Shown here in pieces: positions 1 through 9,995 of a stretch of DNA of 64,000 nt. A program made the translations under genes and the position numbers. The stretch spans positions 15,742 through 79,741 of the forward strand of contig CAWAJB010000018.1 in NCBI GenBank assembly GCA_963782185.1, written 5' to 3'. The notes beneath the pieces were generated by a model, which was given only the letters and a program-made list of their open reading frames with translations, was not told the origin of the DNA and did not search any database. The DNA comes from RYN-230 sp963782185 (GTDB lineage: Bacteria; Actinomycetota; Actinomycetes; Streptosporangiales; Streptosporangiaceae). The stretch's first letter is position 1. Every line of letters begins with the position of its first letter.

Positions 1-26
1 CCCTGAGAACGCAGAATACTGGGAAC

Positions 27-1605
27 ATGGGACTGTCCGGTGCGCGGCCGCAGGCGAGGCGGGCAGCCGGCGGTTTCGCGACCGGGCTGCGCTCGACCGG
101 GCGGGCTGGCGCGTCCACGGCCCGGGGCACCGGGCGGGTCATCCGCCGGATGACCCAGGCCTCCGGGGCCGGGCGGACCGGCCTGGACCGGGTCATCGAG
201 CTGACCGCGGCGGGCGCCGCGGCCGACGCGTTCGTGGCGGTCGCCCTGGCCGGGACGCTGTTCTTCAGCACCTCGGTGGACCAGGCCCGGGGGCGCATCG
301 CGCTGACCCTGCTCATCACGATGGCCCCGTTCGCCGTGCTGGCCCCGTTCATCGGGCCGATGCTGGACCGCGTCAGGGACGGCCGCCGGTACATCATGGT
401 CGGCACCCTGCTGGCCCGCGGCCTGCTCTGCTGGGGGATGGCGGGCGCGGTCCAGCACAGCGACACGGTGACCCTGCTGCCGGCCGCGTTCGGCGTGCTC
501 GTGCTGCAGAAGGCCTACGGGGTGACCCGCAGCTCCGTCACCCCCCGGGTGCTCCCGGCCCGGATCACGCTGGTGTCGGCGAACGCGCGGATCTCGCTCG
601 CGGCGCTCATCGCCTCCACGGCCGGGGTCGGCGTCGCGGCCGGGGTCTCGTTCCTGGCCGGCGGCGGCACGGCCGGGGCGACCTGGGTGCTGCGCGTCGG
701 CACCCTGGCCTACCTGGCCGCCATCGCGCTGGGGATCAGGCTGCCCACCCGGGTGGACCAGCGTGACCCGCAGCCGTCCGATCCCGGCGCCGGCGCCCCG
801 GAACCCGCCCCAGCCGGGGCCGCCGCCCCAGGGCCCGGTCCGGGGGCCGGCCCTGGTCCAGGGGCCGCCCACGGTCCGGGGGCGGGACCCGGGGGCGGGA
901 CCCGGGGCGGGACCCGGGGCGGGACCCGGGGCGGGACCTGCGCCGCGGCCGGCGACGGCCGGGGCACCGCCACGGCGCGCCAGCTGGGCCACCACCCTGC
1001 GCAGCGTGGGCCCGATCGTGGGCGAGGCCATGCGCGGCAACGCGGCGCTCCGCGCCTTCTCCGGCTACATGATCTTCTTTCTCGCCTTCCTGCTGCGCAC
1101 CGTGCACTTTCCCGGCACCAGCGACAAGCTCGCGCTGGGCGCGATGATCGCCGCCGCCGGGGCGGGCGGGTTCATCGGGACCGGGATCGGCGCGCTGCTG
1201 AAGGCCCGTGCCCCGCACCTGATCCTGTTCGCGCTGCTCTGCGCGTCCACCGCGATCACCGCGGCCTGCGCCGCGTTCTTCGGCCTGTGGGCGGCGCTCG
1301 TCGTGGCCCTGGTCGCGGCGTTCAGCCAGGTGCTCGCCAAGCTCGCGCTGGACTCGATCGTGCAGCGCGAGATCCCCGAGGAGATCCGTTCCTCGACCCT
1401 GGCCGCGTCGGAGACCATCCACCAGCTGGCCTGGGTAGCGGGCGGGCTGGCCGGGCTGGCCATGTCCATCACGGACAGCGGGGTAGCGGGGCTGGCCGTG
1501 CCTGCGGCGGGCCTGGCCGCCACCGCGGTGCTGCTGCTGGCCAGCAGGCGCCGCCGGATCCTGGCGGCCCGGGCCGCAGCGGCCCGGGTGCAGCGCCGTC
1601 CATGA
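27..1605 (+). pseudogene. MFS-type membrane transporter, broken by a one-base frame change
   Basis: This is a major-facilitator-like permease split over two frames. The N-terminal part from 27 has several hydrophobic segments and an MFS-like loop near PMLDRVRDGRR. The C-terminal half, in the next frame up to 1605, resumes with membrane segments (FSGYMIFFLAFLLRT, then LFALLCASTAITAACAAFFG). The two halves join in a Pro/Gly/Ala linker coded by the G-rich tandem repeat at 876-937. One extra base there explains the break, because the span is 526 codons plus one base. The frame read on past the repeat to 2099 becomes charged, has no membrane character and runs antisense to the next gene, so I treat it as spurious. 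Substrate unknown. The gene converges on the cold-shock-domain gene. It is either a sequencing indel or a real pseudogene. Confidence 0.7.
876..937. repeat. G-rich tandem repeat, 12-13 bp x 5, inside the MFS gene
   Basis: There are five head-to-tail copies of ccggggcgggac. The first two copies (876-888, 889-901) have five Gs and are 13 bp long. The last three (902-937) have four Gs and are 12 bp. A 12-bp unit keeps frame, while each extra G shifts it. Converting one of the 13-bp copies to 12 bp would restore the MFS reading frame, so this tract is the likely site of the break. Confidence 0.85.
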
Positions 1606-1694
1606 TGCCGGACAATATCTGCCACATGGCGCCCCTTTTCGACCGGGATCATGGACCCGTACGGCCCCGGCGCGGGGGGGTCGGGCGGGGCGGG

Positions 1695-2078
1695 CTAGGC
1701 TTCGAGGTCGTCGGCGACGGCGCGGAGCACGGTCGCGATCTTCTTCCCGTCGCGGGCGTCCGGGTGCCTCCCCCGCCGGTAGGCGGCGGACACCCCGTCG
1801 AGCAGCTTGATCAGGTCCTCGACGATCACGACCATCTCGTCGGGGGTCTTCCGGCTGACCTTGGCTACCGTCGGCGGCGGCTCGAGCAGCCGGACCTGGA
1901 GGGCCTGGACTCCCCGGCGCCCCTCGGCCACGCCGAACTCGACCCGCTGGCCGGGCCGCAGGGCGGTGCTGCCCGCAGGCAACGCCGTGGAGTGCACGAA
2001 GACCTCACCGCCGTCGTCGCGGGTGAGAAAGCCGAACCCTTTGTCGGCGTCATACCATTTGACCTTGCCAGTGGGCAC
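1695..2078 (-). CDS. Cold-shock-domain protein with C-terminal extension
   Basis: This 127-residue protein starts with a complete cold-shock domain: GKVKWYDADKGFGFL (RNP1-type) and EVFVHSTAL (RNP2-type). These are the nucleic-acid-binding surfaces of CspA-family proteins. A further segment of about 60 residues is mainly helical and charged and ends VLRAVADDLEA. Canonical CspA proteins are only about 65-70 residues, so this is the extended actinobacterial type. It probably acts in the cytoplasm as a single-stranded RNA/DNA-binding protein. It converges with the MFS gene, and the short gap upstream (2079-2157) separates it from the membrane-protein gene on the same strand. The domain call is firm; the physiological role is inferred. 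Confidence 0.9.
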   Translation of the reverse strand: MPTGKVKWYDADKGFGFLTRDDGGEVFVHSTALPAGSTALRPGQRVEFGVAEGRRGVQALQVRLLEPPPTVAKVSRKTPDEMVVIVEDLIKLLDGVSAAYRRGRHPDARDGKKIATVLRAVADDLEA

Positions 2079-2691
2079 GGACCTGACCTTATGCAGTAGA
2101 GCGGGCGGGCGGGCGCAGGAGCAGCAACTCTAGGTTATCGGTCCCGCCCGGCGTACGTTAGCGGGGACGCTGCCAGGGAGGAAGGGTCCGTATCCGCGGG
2201 CCGCGGCGCAGCCGCCAGACGAGATACCCCGCGCACAGCACGCAACCTGCCCGGATGCTGAGCCCGACGTCGTGCTGCGCGGCGTGGTAAAAAGCCGAGA
2301 AGAAGTTGCCCGCGGACGTCCCGGCGCGGATCAGCAGGACCACGAACGTGAACAGGGGCGGCCCCGCCAGGGCTATCCACTTATCGCGCGCGTCCCAGCG
2401 CCGGGACCGGAGCGCGACGATTCCCCCGATCAGCCAGAACGGGAACGGCAGGATCAGGCCGCCGACGCCCAGCAGGATGACGGAGACGGCCTCCAGTGGG
2501 TGCTTGCGGGCCAGGGCCCATGCTTCCGCGAGTACCGCCGGGGGCGGGCGGCGCCGGCTCACCGGGGGTTCTTCCGTCTCGGCGGGCTGCTCCATGCCGG
2601 GGACGATCGACTGCGGCCCGGTCTCGCCGGGCGGCGGGGCGGGGCGGGGGCGCATCCAGCCCGGCGGGGTTTTCCCGGGCTCTGGCGCGGT

Positions 2692-2757
2692 CCTGTCCGG
2701 AGCGGTCCTGTCCGGAGTGGCCCCGTCCGGAGCGGTCCCGTCCGGAGCGGTCCCGTT
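2692..2757. repeat. 15-bp tandem repeat coding TAPDx units
   Basis: This is a run of about four and a half 15-bp units (gtccggagcggtccc and variants). Read on the minus strand in the frame of the membrane segments, they give repeated TAPDG/TAPDR/ATPDR pentapeptides. The 15-bp period preserves frame, so repeat-number change would lengthen the linker without breaking the protein. Confidence 0.8.
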
Positions 2758-2856
2758 CAGCCCGGCCTTGTCTGGCTGGACCTGGTCTGGCCCGGCCTGG
2801 TCTGGCTGGACCTTGTATAGCGGAACCTGGCCTGGCCCGGCCTGGTCTGGACCTGG

Positions 2857-2911
2857 CCTCGTCTAGCTGGGCCTCGTCTAGCTGGGCCTCGTCTAGCTGG
2901 GCCTCGTCTGG
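2857..2911. repeat. 15-bp tandem repeat coding DEAQL units
   Basis: There are three perfect copies of cctcgtctagctggg (2857-2871, 2872-2886, 2887-2901) plus a partial fourth. On the minus strand they encode DEAQL repeats at the end of the N-terminal frame. In the alternative frame each unit carries a TAG stop, so the position of the frame change just downstream decides whether the protein is made. Confidence 0.85.
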
Positions 2912-3695
2912 GGCGGCCGTCTCCGGCTGGCCGCCGGCCAGTTCTGCCGGGGCCGGCTCTGCCCAGACCGGCTCCACCGCGTCCACCGCGTCGAGCGCGT
3001 CCAGCGGGGACATCGTCGCCTCGGGCGAGTCCGCCTGGCGCGGCACGACGGGAGCCGCATCCAGCCGCGGAGCGTCCGCGGCTGGCCCCGCGGGTTTCGG
3101 CTGGGCCGGCCCGGTCAGCCCACGGTGCGGCCACGGTCTGGGCCTGTGCGCCTGACCCGGCCCGCGGTCGCGGCCGCGGCCGTCGGCCGGGGGTGGCGGG
3201 GCCGCGCCCCGCCGCGGCGCTTTGGCCGGCTTCCAGAGGGCGGGCGGGGCCGCGGCCGCGCCCCGCCGCCGGGCGCTGTCGAGGCGCTCGCGCTCCCGCT
3301 TGGCGAGTTCCTCCGGGTCGCCCATGGTGTTCAGCGCGCTCAGCACGTCATCGGCGTCGGCCGACGCGATCGGGCCGACCTGGGCCTCGATGGCCGCCCG
3401 GGTGCGGCCGACGAACAGCAGCCGGTCACCCTTCGGCAGGACCTTCGTCGCCGCGACCGAGACGCGCCCGAGGTAGTCACGGATCATCTGCTGAGCGGAC
3501 GGCGGCGGAGCTGAGCGGCGCCTCATGCTTCGATAATCCTCTGCAAACGGGGCATTGTGGACCCGGCACGTTATCAGTTTGCCAATGCCGGCAAAGCAAT
3601 AAGTACCCATCGATACGGCGAAAGCGCCTGGTGATCCGGCCAGAACACGCTGACCTCGGGGAAGCACGCCGATCCCCCGGGATGCAGGCAGACCA

Positions 3696-3729
3696 AAGGG
3701 GCGGTCCCGGTGATCCGGGACCGCCCCTT
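3696..3729 (-). terminator. Rho-independent-like terminator after groEL
   Basis: A perfect 15-bp inverted repeat (3696-3710 and 3715-3729) with a 4-nt loop lies about 75 nt beyond the groEL stop. On the minus strand it is followed by TGGTCTG, which is only slightly T-rich, as is usual for high-GC actinobacteria. Confidence 0.75.
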
Positions 3730-3805
3730 CGGTCAGTCCGGGCAGACGGCGCGCCGTCTGCCACGTGGACTCTGCCACGGTGGGGGAGCTAGCCCCCCGG
3801 CCGGG

Positions 3806-5428
<1,623 letters not shown>

Positions 5429-5559
5429 AGGCTCCAGTCCTCCCGGGACTTGGTGGCTTTGTGTGTGAACCGGGCCGACGCCCGCGACGGCCGACCCCCC
5501 GGCGGACAGTCCCTTCCTGCCGCCGGCGAGGCCTCATCGCCCCGATTCCCGCCCTGGAG

Positions 5560-5586
5560 TTGTCACTCTCATGCCGAGAGTGCCAA
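5560..5586. promoter_or_regulatory. CIRCE operator A (HrcA site)
   Basis: TTGTCACTC, nine bases, GAGTGCCAA: a 9-9-9 inverted repeat with two or three mismatches to the CIRCE consensus TTAGCACTC-N9-GAGTGCTAA. HrcA binding here would repress groEL. It lies 132 nt upstream of the groEL start codon, distal to neither known promoter element that I can place. No gene is seen between the operators and 5841. Confidence 0.88.
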
Positions 5587-5594
5587 CGCCTTGT

Positions 5595-5621
5595 TTAGCA
5601 CTCTCGGCATGAGAGTGCAAG
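5595..5621. promoter_or_regulatory. CIRCE operator B (HrcA site)
   Basis: TTAGCACTC, nine bases, GAGTGCAAG: the left arm matches the CIRCE consensus exactly. It sits 8 bp from operator A. The central 19 bases of the two operators are exact reverse complements of each other, so the pair also forms one larger palindrome. Confidence 0.92.
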
Positions 5622-5841
5622 CTGGAACCGCCCACCCGTCCCCCCGTACCTGGCCGCGGCCGGCCAGCCGGAAAGCCAGGCGTACCTGGCCATATGAGGA
5701 TTCATGCCGGAAGGGACCCGGGCGCTGGGCGGGACACCGGAACGCTGACAGCGAACACTCACGTGGTGGCCGCCGCGGGCCAACCTAGCGGCCCGCGTCA
5801 CGCCCGAAGGGCGCTACTGGTCATGTCCTCGGCACTCAGTA

Positions 5842-5874
5842 CCTGAGGGGTGGGCCCGGGGCGCACCCCTCAGG
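5842..5874. terminator. Inverted repeat, possible terminator
   Basis: CCTGAGGGGTG and CACCCCTCAGG are perfectly complementary 11-base arms around an 11-base G/C loop. It lies just beyond the stronger hairpin downstream of the cold-shock gene and could act as a second terminator between the csp and groEL transcription units. Confidence 0.55.
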
Positions 5875-5877
5875 CCC

Positions 5878-5918
5878 CTGATGGCCCGGCACCCGTCACC
5901 CGGGCACCGGGCCATCAG
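5878..5918 (-). terminator. Terminator of the cold-shock gene
   Basis: Twelve-base perfect arms (CTGATGGCCCGG and CCGGGCCATCAG) enclose a 17-base spacer. The hairpin lies 20 nt after the stop of the minus-strand cold-shock gene, the expected place for a terminator. Confidence 0.7.
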
Positions 5919-5937
5919 CCGAACTTAGACGCCGAGC

Positions 5938-6138
5938 TCACACAGCCCGGACGGCCTCCGCCTGCGGGCCGCGGTCACTCTGCGTGATCTCGAATTCGAC
6001 CCGCTGCCCCTCTTCGAGGCTGCGGTAGCCATCCATCTGGATGGCGGAGAAGTGCACGAACACGTCCCTGCCACCGTCGACCGCGATGAAGCCGTAGCCC
6101 TTGTCCGCGTTGAACCACTTGACGGTGCCCTGAGCCAT
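5938..6138 (-). CDS. Cold-shock protein CspA family
   Basis: This 66-residue protein is a bare cold-shock domain. It begins MAQGTVKWFNADKGYGFI and carries the second nucleic-acid-binding motif DVFVHFSAI, then LEEGQRVEFEITQ. Length and motifs match the classical CspA/ScoF RNA chaperones. An in-frame upstream start would add 14 residues before MAQG; I prefer 6138 because MAQGTVKWFN is the family start, and a GGGAG lies about 12 nt upstream. The gene sits between groEL and the MoaD-like gene, an order I know from Streptomyces. A long leader, as in other csp genes, is likely but not proven. Confidence 0.96.
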   Translation of the reverse strand: MAQGTVKWFNADKGYGFIAVDGGRDVFVHFSAIQMDGYRSLEEGQRVEFEITQSDRGPQAEAVRAV

Positions 6139-6408
6139 TACCCAACAACTCCCTAACTCCGCTCGGGCCTCGGGTTCCACCCTTGCCTTTGCGGAACCCG
6201 TCGATCGCGGCGCGGGTTAGGCGTGGGCAAGCCAGGCTTGCCGTATCACCCCGACCGACAGCGACCGGACACGACCTTACCCCGTGCGGTGGGCGTTCGG
6301 GACCTGTAACTCCCCGAACTCAGCGGGGCCGGTTCCCGCATCTGGCCAGGACCCATGGGCGCTTACGCAGATCCTGGGCGGAAAACTGGCGGTGCGTCCC
6401 TCGAAGGA

Positions 6409-6684
6409 TCATCCGCCCGCGACGGCCGGAATCACGGACACGTGCGCGCCGGCCGGGACCGGCGTATCCAGCCCCTGGGCGAACCTGACGTCTTCCTCGC
6501 CCACGTACACGTTGACGAACCGCCGCAGCTGGCCGGAGTCATCCACGATCCGGCCCCTGATGCCCGGATAACTGGCGTCCAGGCCGGCGATGACCTCGCG
6601 CAACGTCCCCGAGCCGGCGGTGACCTCAGCCGCGCCGCCGGTGTAGGTACGCAGGATGGTGGGGATACGGACGGACACGGTCAT
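6409..6684 (-). CDS. MoaD/ThiS-family sulfur carrier protein
   Basis: This small protein of 91 residues ends in the Gly-Gly terminus (AVAGG) that defines ubiquitin-like sulfur carriers. Family features in order are RIPTILRTYTGG, a DDSGQLRRFVNVYVG core strand, EDVRF, and PAGAHVSVIPAVAGG. Such carriers are adenylated and thiocarboxylated at the terminal Gly to donate sulfide in molybdopterin, thiamine, cysteine or thioamide synthesis. It lies 53 nt downstream of thrC on the same strand. This arrangement recurs in actinobacteria and suggests a sulfur-amino-acid role, as for CysO, rather than molybdopterin synthesis. The SAM riboswitch upstream of thrC would then control both genes. The role is inferred; the carrier fold is clear. 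Confidence 0.9.
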   Translation of the reverse strand: MTVSVRIPTILRTYTGGAAEVTAGSGTLREVIAGLDASYPGIRGRIVDDSGQLRRFVNVYVGEEDVRFAQGLDTPVPAGAHVSVIPAVAGG

Positions 6685-6737
6685 GCCGGGGCCTGCCTTT
6701 CAGGGAGCGCGGACCAGCTCAGAGTGGCTGAAGGGTC

Positions 6738-8030
6738 CTATAGTGCCGCGTGACCGGACCCCAGCGAGGCCTCGAAGGCCAGGAAGGCGTCCAGGGTGGG
6801 GCGGATGGCCGGGGGGGTGCTCACCGCACCGGCGACGGCGTCAAGCGTCTTGAGGCCGTCGCCCGAGTTGATGATCACCGTCTCGGCGTCCGGGTCCAGC
6901 TGGCCCGAGGCCAGCAGGCTGCGCAGCACGCCCAGGGTCACCCCGCCGGCCGTCTCGCCGAAGATGCCCTCGGTGGCGGCCAGCAGGCGCATGGCCGACA
7001 CGACCGCGTCGTCGTCCACATCGGCCACCACCCCGCCGGTGCGGCGCACCACGTCGAGCACGTAGGGCCCGTCGGCCGGGTTCCCGATGGCCAGCGACTT
7101 GGCGATGGTGGCCGGCCGGACCGGCTGGACCACGTCGTGGCCCTGCCGGAACGCCTCCGCGACCGGTGAGCAGCCGGTGGCCTGGGCGCCGAACACCTTG
7201 TACGGGGTGTCCTCGACCAGGCCGAGGCTCACCAGCTCCCGGAACGCCTTGTCGATCTTCACGAGCTGGGCTCCGGAAGCGACCGGCACCACGATCTGCT
7301 CGGGCAGCCGCCAGCCGAGCTGCTCGGCGATCTCGAACCCGATGGTCTTGGAGCCCTCCGCGTAGTAGGGCCGGACGTTGACGTTGACGAATGCCCAGTC
7401 CTCACGGTCGTCAGCCAGCTCGGAGGCCAGCCGGTTGACGTCGTCGTAGCTGCCCTGCACCGGGACCATGGTGCCGCCGTACACGCCCGTGGCGATGATC
7501 TTCTGCGGCTCGAGGTCCGACGGGATGAGCACGACCGAGCGGATGCCCGCCCGTGCCGCCGCCGCCGCGACCGCGTTCGCGAGGTTGCCCGTGGACGGGC
7601 AGGCGAGGACCTTGAAGCCCAGTTCCACCGCGGCCGCGAGCGCGACGGCCACCACCCGGTCCTTGAAGGAGTGAGTCGGGTTGGCCCGCTCGTCCTTGAC
7701 CCAGAGGCTGCGCAGGCCGAGCTCACGTCCCAGCTGATCGGCCCGTACCAGGCGGGTCCAGCCCGGATCGGTGTTGGGGGTACCAGCCACGTCCGGGGCC
7801 ACGGGCAGCAGGCTGGCGTAACGCCAGATGCTGGCCGGCCCGGCCTCGATGGCGGCCCGGTTCAGCCTCGGGTAGTCGTACCGGACCTCGAGGGGCCCGA
7901 AGCACTCGGCGCACGCGTGGGTGGAGCCCAGCGGATAGGTCTGGCCGCATTCCCGGCAGCCCAAGCCGGTGGCGTAGCCGAAGCGGGAGGGCGCGGGCGA
8001 AGCAGGGGTGGGTGCGAGGGGTGTGCTCAC
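6738..8030 (-). CDS. thrC: Threonine synthase
   Basis: This PLP-dependent enzyme converts O-phosphohomoserine to threonine. The 430-residue protein has an N-terminal four-Cys zinc-like motif (CRECG...CAECF) seen in many threonine synthases. The PLP lysine lies in THSFKDR (about Lys123), followed by the phosphate loop CPSTGNLANAVAA and a late SGDGLKT motif. The start is GTG at 8030, with GAGGAGAAAGG upstream. A SAM riboswitch lies in the leader, which fits control by the competing methionine branch. The MoaD-like gene follows 53 nt downstream and is probably cotranscribed. Confidence 0.96.
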   Translation of the reverse strand: MSTPLAPTPASPAPSRFGYATGLGCRECGQTYPLGSTHACAECFGPLEVRYDYPRLNRAAIEAGPASIWRYASLLPVAPDVAGTPNTDPGWTRLVRADQLGRELGLRSLWVKDERANPTHSFKDRVVAVALAAAVELGFKVLACPSTGNLANAVAAAAARAGIRSVVLIPSDLEPQKIIATGVYGGTMVPVQGSYDDVNRLASELADDREDWAFVNVNVRPYYAEGSKTIGFEIAEQLGWRLPEQIVVPVASGAQLVKIDKAFRELVSLGLVEDTPYKVFGAQATGCSPVAEAFRQGHDVVQPVRPATIAKSLAIGNPADGPYVLDVVRRTGGVVADVDDDAVVSAMRLLAATEGIFGETAGGVTLGVLRSLLASGQLDPDAETVIINSGDGLKTLDAVAGAVSTPPAIRPTLDAFLAFEASLGSGHAAL

Positions 8031-8074
8031 GTGGCGAGGCCTTTCTCCTCATCTGCCCCAGCGGCCGGATGGCC

Positions 8075-8182
8075 GAGGGCCGGACTTGGCACCTGTCACG
8101 GGAATGGCCTCGCGGGCACACCTCACCGTGATGGTTGCCGGGGCTTCACCGGGCCGTATCCCTCCACCCCTCTGGATGAGCG
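8075..8182 (-). promoter_or_regulatory. SAM riboswitch (S-box type) in the thrC leader
   Basis: On the minus strand the leader reads, in order, CTCATCCAGAGGGGTGGAGG, GGTGAAGCC, GGCAACCA and, after a variable stem, GTGCCAAGTCC. These are the conserved P1/P2, kink-turn and J3/4-P4 landmarks of SAM-I-family riboswitches. It ends about 45 nt before the thrC start and is followed by a GC-rich hairpin and the ribosome site. High SAM should shut off thrC and the moaD-like gene. The exact subclass (SAM-I versus SAM-IV) needs covariance scoring. Confidence 0.9.
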
Positions 8183-8257
8183 TTATGAAGTTGTACCCGC
8201 CACTCTAACCGACTCCCTGGCCAGCACTACCCGGCCGATCCGGCTAGCCTCGCGTGC

Positions 8258-9757
8258 ATGGACCAGAGCGGTGCTCAGCTGCCCGATGGTGCAGCGGGGC
8301 GGGACGGCGGCGAGCGGGTGCTCATCGCTTCCAACCGGGGGCCGGTCTCCTTCGCGGTGGGCGAGGACGGCTCACTGGTGGCCGAGCGGGGCGGCGGCGG
8401 CCTGGTCTCCGGACTGTCCTCGATCAGGGATCAGGCGGACGTGCTGTGGGTGTGCGCAGCGCTCAGCGACGCCGACCGGGCCGCGTCCAGGCTGGCCCTG
8501 GATGGGCGGATCGGCGCCGAGCTGACTCCTGGGAAGTCAGCCGTCCGGATGCTGGACATCTCGCCACCCACCTTCCAGCGGGCCTACAGCGCGGTGGCCA
8601 ACTCCACGCTCTGGTTCGTGCACCACATGCTGTTCGACACGTCCAATCAGCCCGCCTTCGGGCTCGCGTTCCGCCGCGAGTGGGAGTCGTTTCGCGCCTA
8701 CAACGCCGCGTTCTCGGACGCGCTGGCCGAAGGGGCCGGGCCGGCGGGCCGCCAGGGGCAGGTCAAGGCGATGGTCCAGGACTATCACCTGCCACTGGTC
8801 CCGCGGATGCTCGCCGAGCAGCGGCCCGACGTCCGGATCGCGCACTTCTCGCACACCCCGTGGGCACCCCCCGACTACTACCGGCTGCTGCCGGACGAGG
8901 TGGGCCAGGAGGTGCTCGCCGGGATCCTCGGCGCGGATCACGCCGGCTTCCTCAGCCAGCGCTGGGCGGACGCCTTCCTGGACTGCTGCGCCGAGTTCCT
9001 GGGCGCAGCGGTCGACCGGGCCGCCGGCACGGTCCGGTACAAGGGCAAGCTGACCTCGGTGGCCGTTCACCCGCTCGGCGTTGACGCGGAGGAGTTGCGG
9101 CAGCGGGCGACGGCCGCCGACGTCCAGGGACAGGTGGCGGCGCTGACCGCCATCACCACGGGCCAGCGGCTCATCGTCCGGGTGGACCGCACCGAGCTGT
9201 CCAAGAACATCGTCCGCGGCATGGCCGCCTACCGCGAGCTCCTGATCACCCACCCGGAATGGCGCGGCCAGGTGACCCATCTGGCGTTCGCCTACCCGTC
9301 CCGTCATGACCTGCCCGAATACCGGGAGTACACGGCGCGGGTCCAGCGGATGGCCGGCGAGATCGAGGACGAGTTCGGCACCGACGCCTGGAACCCGCTG
9401 ATCCTCCAGGTGAACGACGACTACCCGCGCTCGCTGGCCGCCTACCGCCTCGCGGATGTGCTGCTGGTCAACCCGATCCGGGACGGGATGAACCTGGTGG
9501 CCAAGGAAGGCCCGATCCTGTCTGAGCGTGCCTGTGCGCTGGTCCTGTCCACGGAGGCCGGCGCGGCGGCCGAACTCGGCGGCGATGCGCTCCTGGTGAA
9601 CCCGTTCGATGTCACGCAGACCGCGGAAGCGCTGCACCGGGCGCTCACCATGCCGCAGGCCGAGCGGGCCCGGCGGGCCGCCGGGCTCGCGTCAGCGGGC
9701 GCGGCCTTCCCGCCCAGCGCCTGGCTCCAGTCCCAGCTCGACGCGCTCGAGGGGTGA
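8258..9757 (+). CDS. otsA: Trehalose-6-phosphate synthase
   Basis: This is a GT20 glycosyltransferase making trehalose-6-phosphate from NDP-glucose and glucose-6-phosphate. The 499-residue protein shows VLIASNRGPVSF at the N-terminus, the Gly-rich substrate loop GGGGLVSGL, then VDRTELSKNI (the R/K nucleotide-phosphate site) and RDGMNLVAKE (the catalytic-domain E). The matching phosphatase otsB lies about 1.3 kb downstream on the other strand, so the two-step trehalose pathway is complete. It is transcribed divergently from thrC, sharing a gap that also holds the riboswitch. Trehalose serves as compatible solute and reserve in actinobacteria. Confidence 0.96.
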   Translation: MDQSGAQLPDGAAGRDGGERVLIASNRGPVSFAVGEDGSLVAERGGGGLVSGLSSIRDQADVLWVCAALSDADRAASRLALDGRIGAELTPGKSAVRMLDISPPTFQRAYSAVANSTLWFVHHMLFDTSNQPAFGLAFRREWESFRAYNAAFSDALAEGAGPAGRQGQVKAMVQDYHLPLVPRMLAEQRPDVRIAHFSHTPWAPPDYYRLLPDEVGQEVLAGILGADHAGFLSQRWADAFLDCCAEFLGAAVDRAAGTVRYKGKLTSVAVHPLGVDAEELRQRATAADVQGQVAALTAITTGQRLIVRVDRTELSKNIVRGMAAYRELLITHPEWRGQVTHLAFAYPSRHDLPEYREYTARVQRMAGEIEDEFGTDAWNPLILQVNDDYPRSLAAYRLADVLLVNPIRDGMNLVAKEGPILSERACALVLSTEAGAAAELGGDALLVNPFDVTQTAEALHRALTMPQAERARRAAGLASAGAAFPPSAWLQSQLDALEG

Positions 9758-9764
9758 GATCCCC

Positions 9765-9930
9765 GGGGCGCTGCCCGGGGCCCGGGGGGCTGCCGGGCCC
9801 TGGCGGGCTGCCGGTCCGCATTCCGGGGCTGCCGGGCCGCATTCCGGGGCTGCTGGGCCCCGGGAGGCTGCCAGGCCGCATTCCGGGGCCGCTGCCCCGC
9901 CACCCCGGGTAACTGCCGGGCCGCTTCCCG
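9765..9930. repeat. Imperfect tandem repeats between otsA and the EEP gene
   Basis: Repeated variants of gctgccgggccgcattccgg, about 20-30 bp apart, fill most of this gap after the otsA stop. The copies are degenerate and include several self-complementary ccgg/cccggg cores that could form hairpins. No convincing gene is present. A strong ribosome site for the next gene begins only near 9980. Confidence 0.65.
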
Positions 9931-9995
9931 GGATAATGAGACGCCTGGAGCCGAACGCGGCCGCCGGTATCGCCGGATTGAGGTGGGGTGAGCCT

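Larger units (their letters stand above)
2158..3526 (-). pseudogene. HAAS-like domain membrane protein with repeat linker, frame-disrupted
   Basis: The N-terminal part, from ATG at 3526 (AGAGG about 10 nt upstream), contains IRDYLGRVSVAATKVLP and a DPEELAKRERERL helix. This resembles the HAAS/DUF1700 signalling fold in which a short helical bundle ends with a GDPEELA-like motif. A long Pro/Ala linker follows and includes three in-frame DEAQL repeats. The C-terminal part, in a different frame, carries membrane segments (VSVILLGVGGLILPFPFWL; FTFVVLLIRAG; GLSIRAGCVLCAGYLVW). One extra base near 2850-2866 reconciles the halves, since the span is 456 codons plus one base. Read this way, the linker becomes repeated TAPDG/TAPDR units, which look like real protein. 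Function unknown. The identification is from sequence character rather than a clear family match. Confidence 0.6.

Noticed and set aside
27..2099. A continuous 690-codon frame through the MFS gene and the cold-shock gene
   Set aside because: After the G-rich repeat it loses membrane character and runs antisense to a real cold-shock gene; the MFS C-terminus continues in another frame.
5595..5801. Short minus-strand frame over the CIRCE region
   Set aside because: It overlaps the operators, has no ribosome site and no family features.
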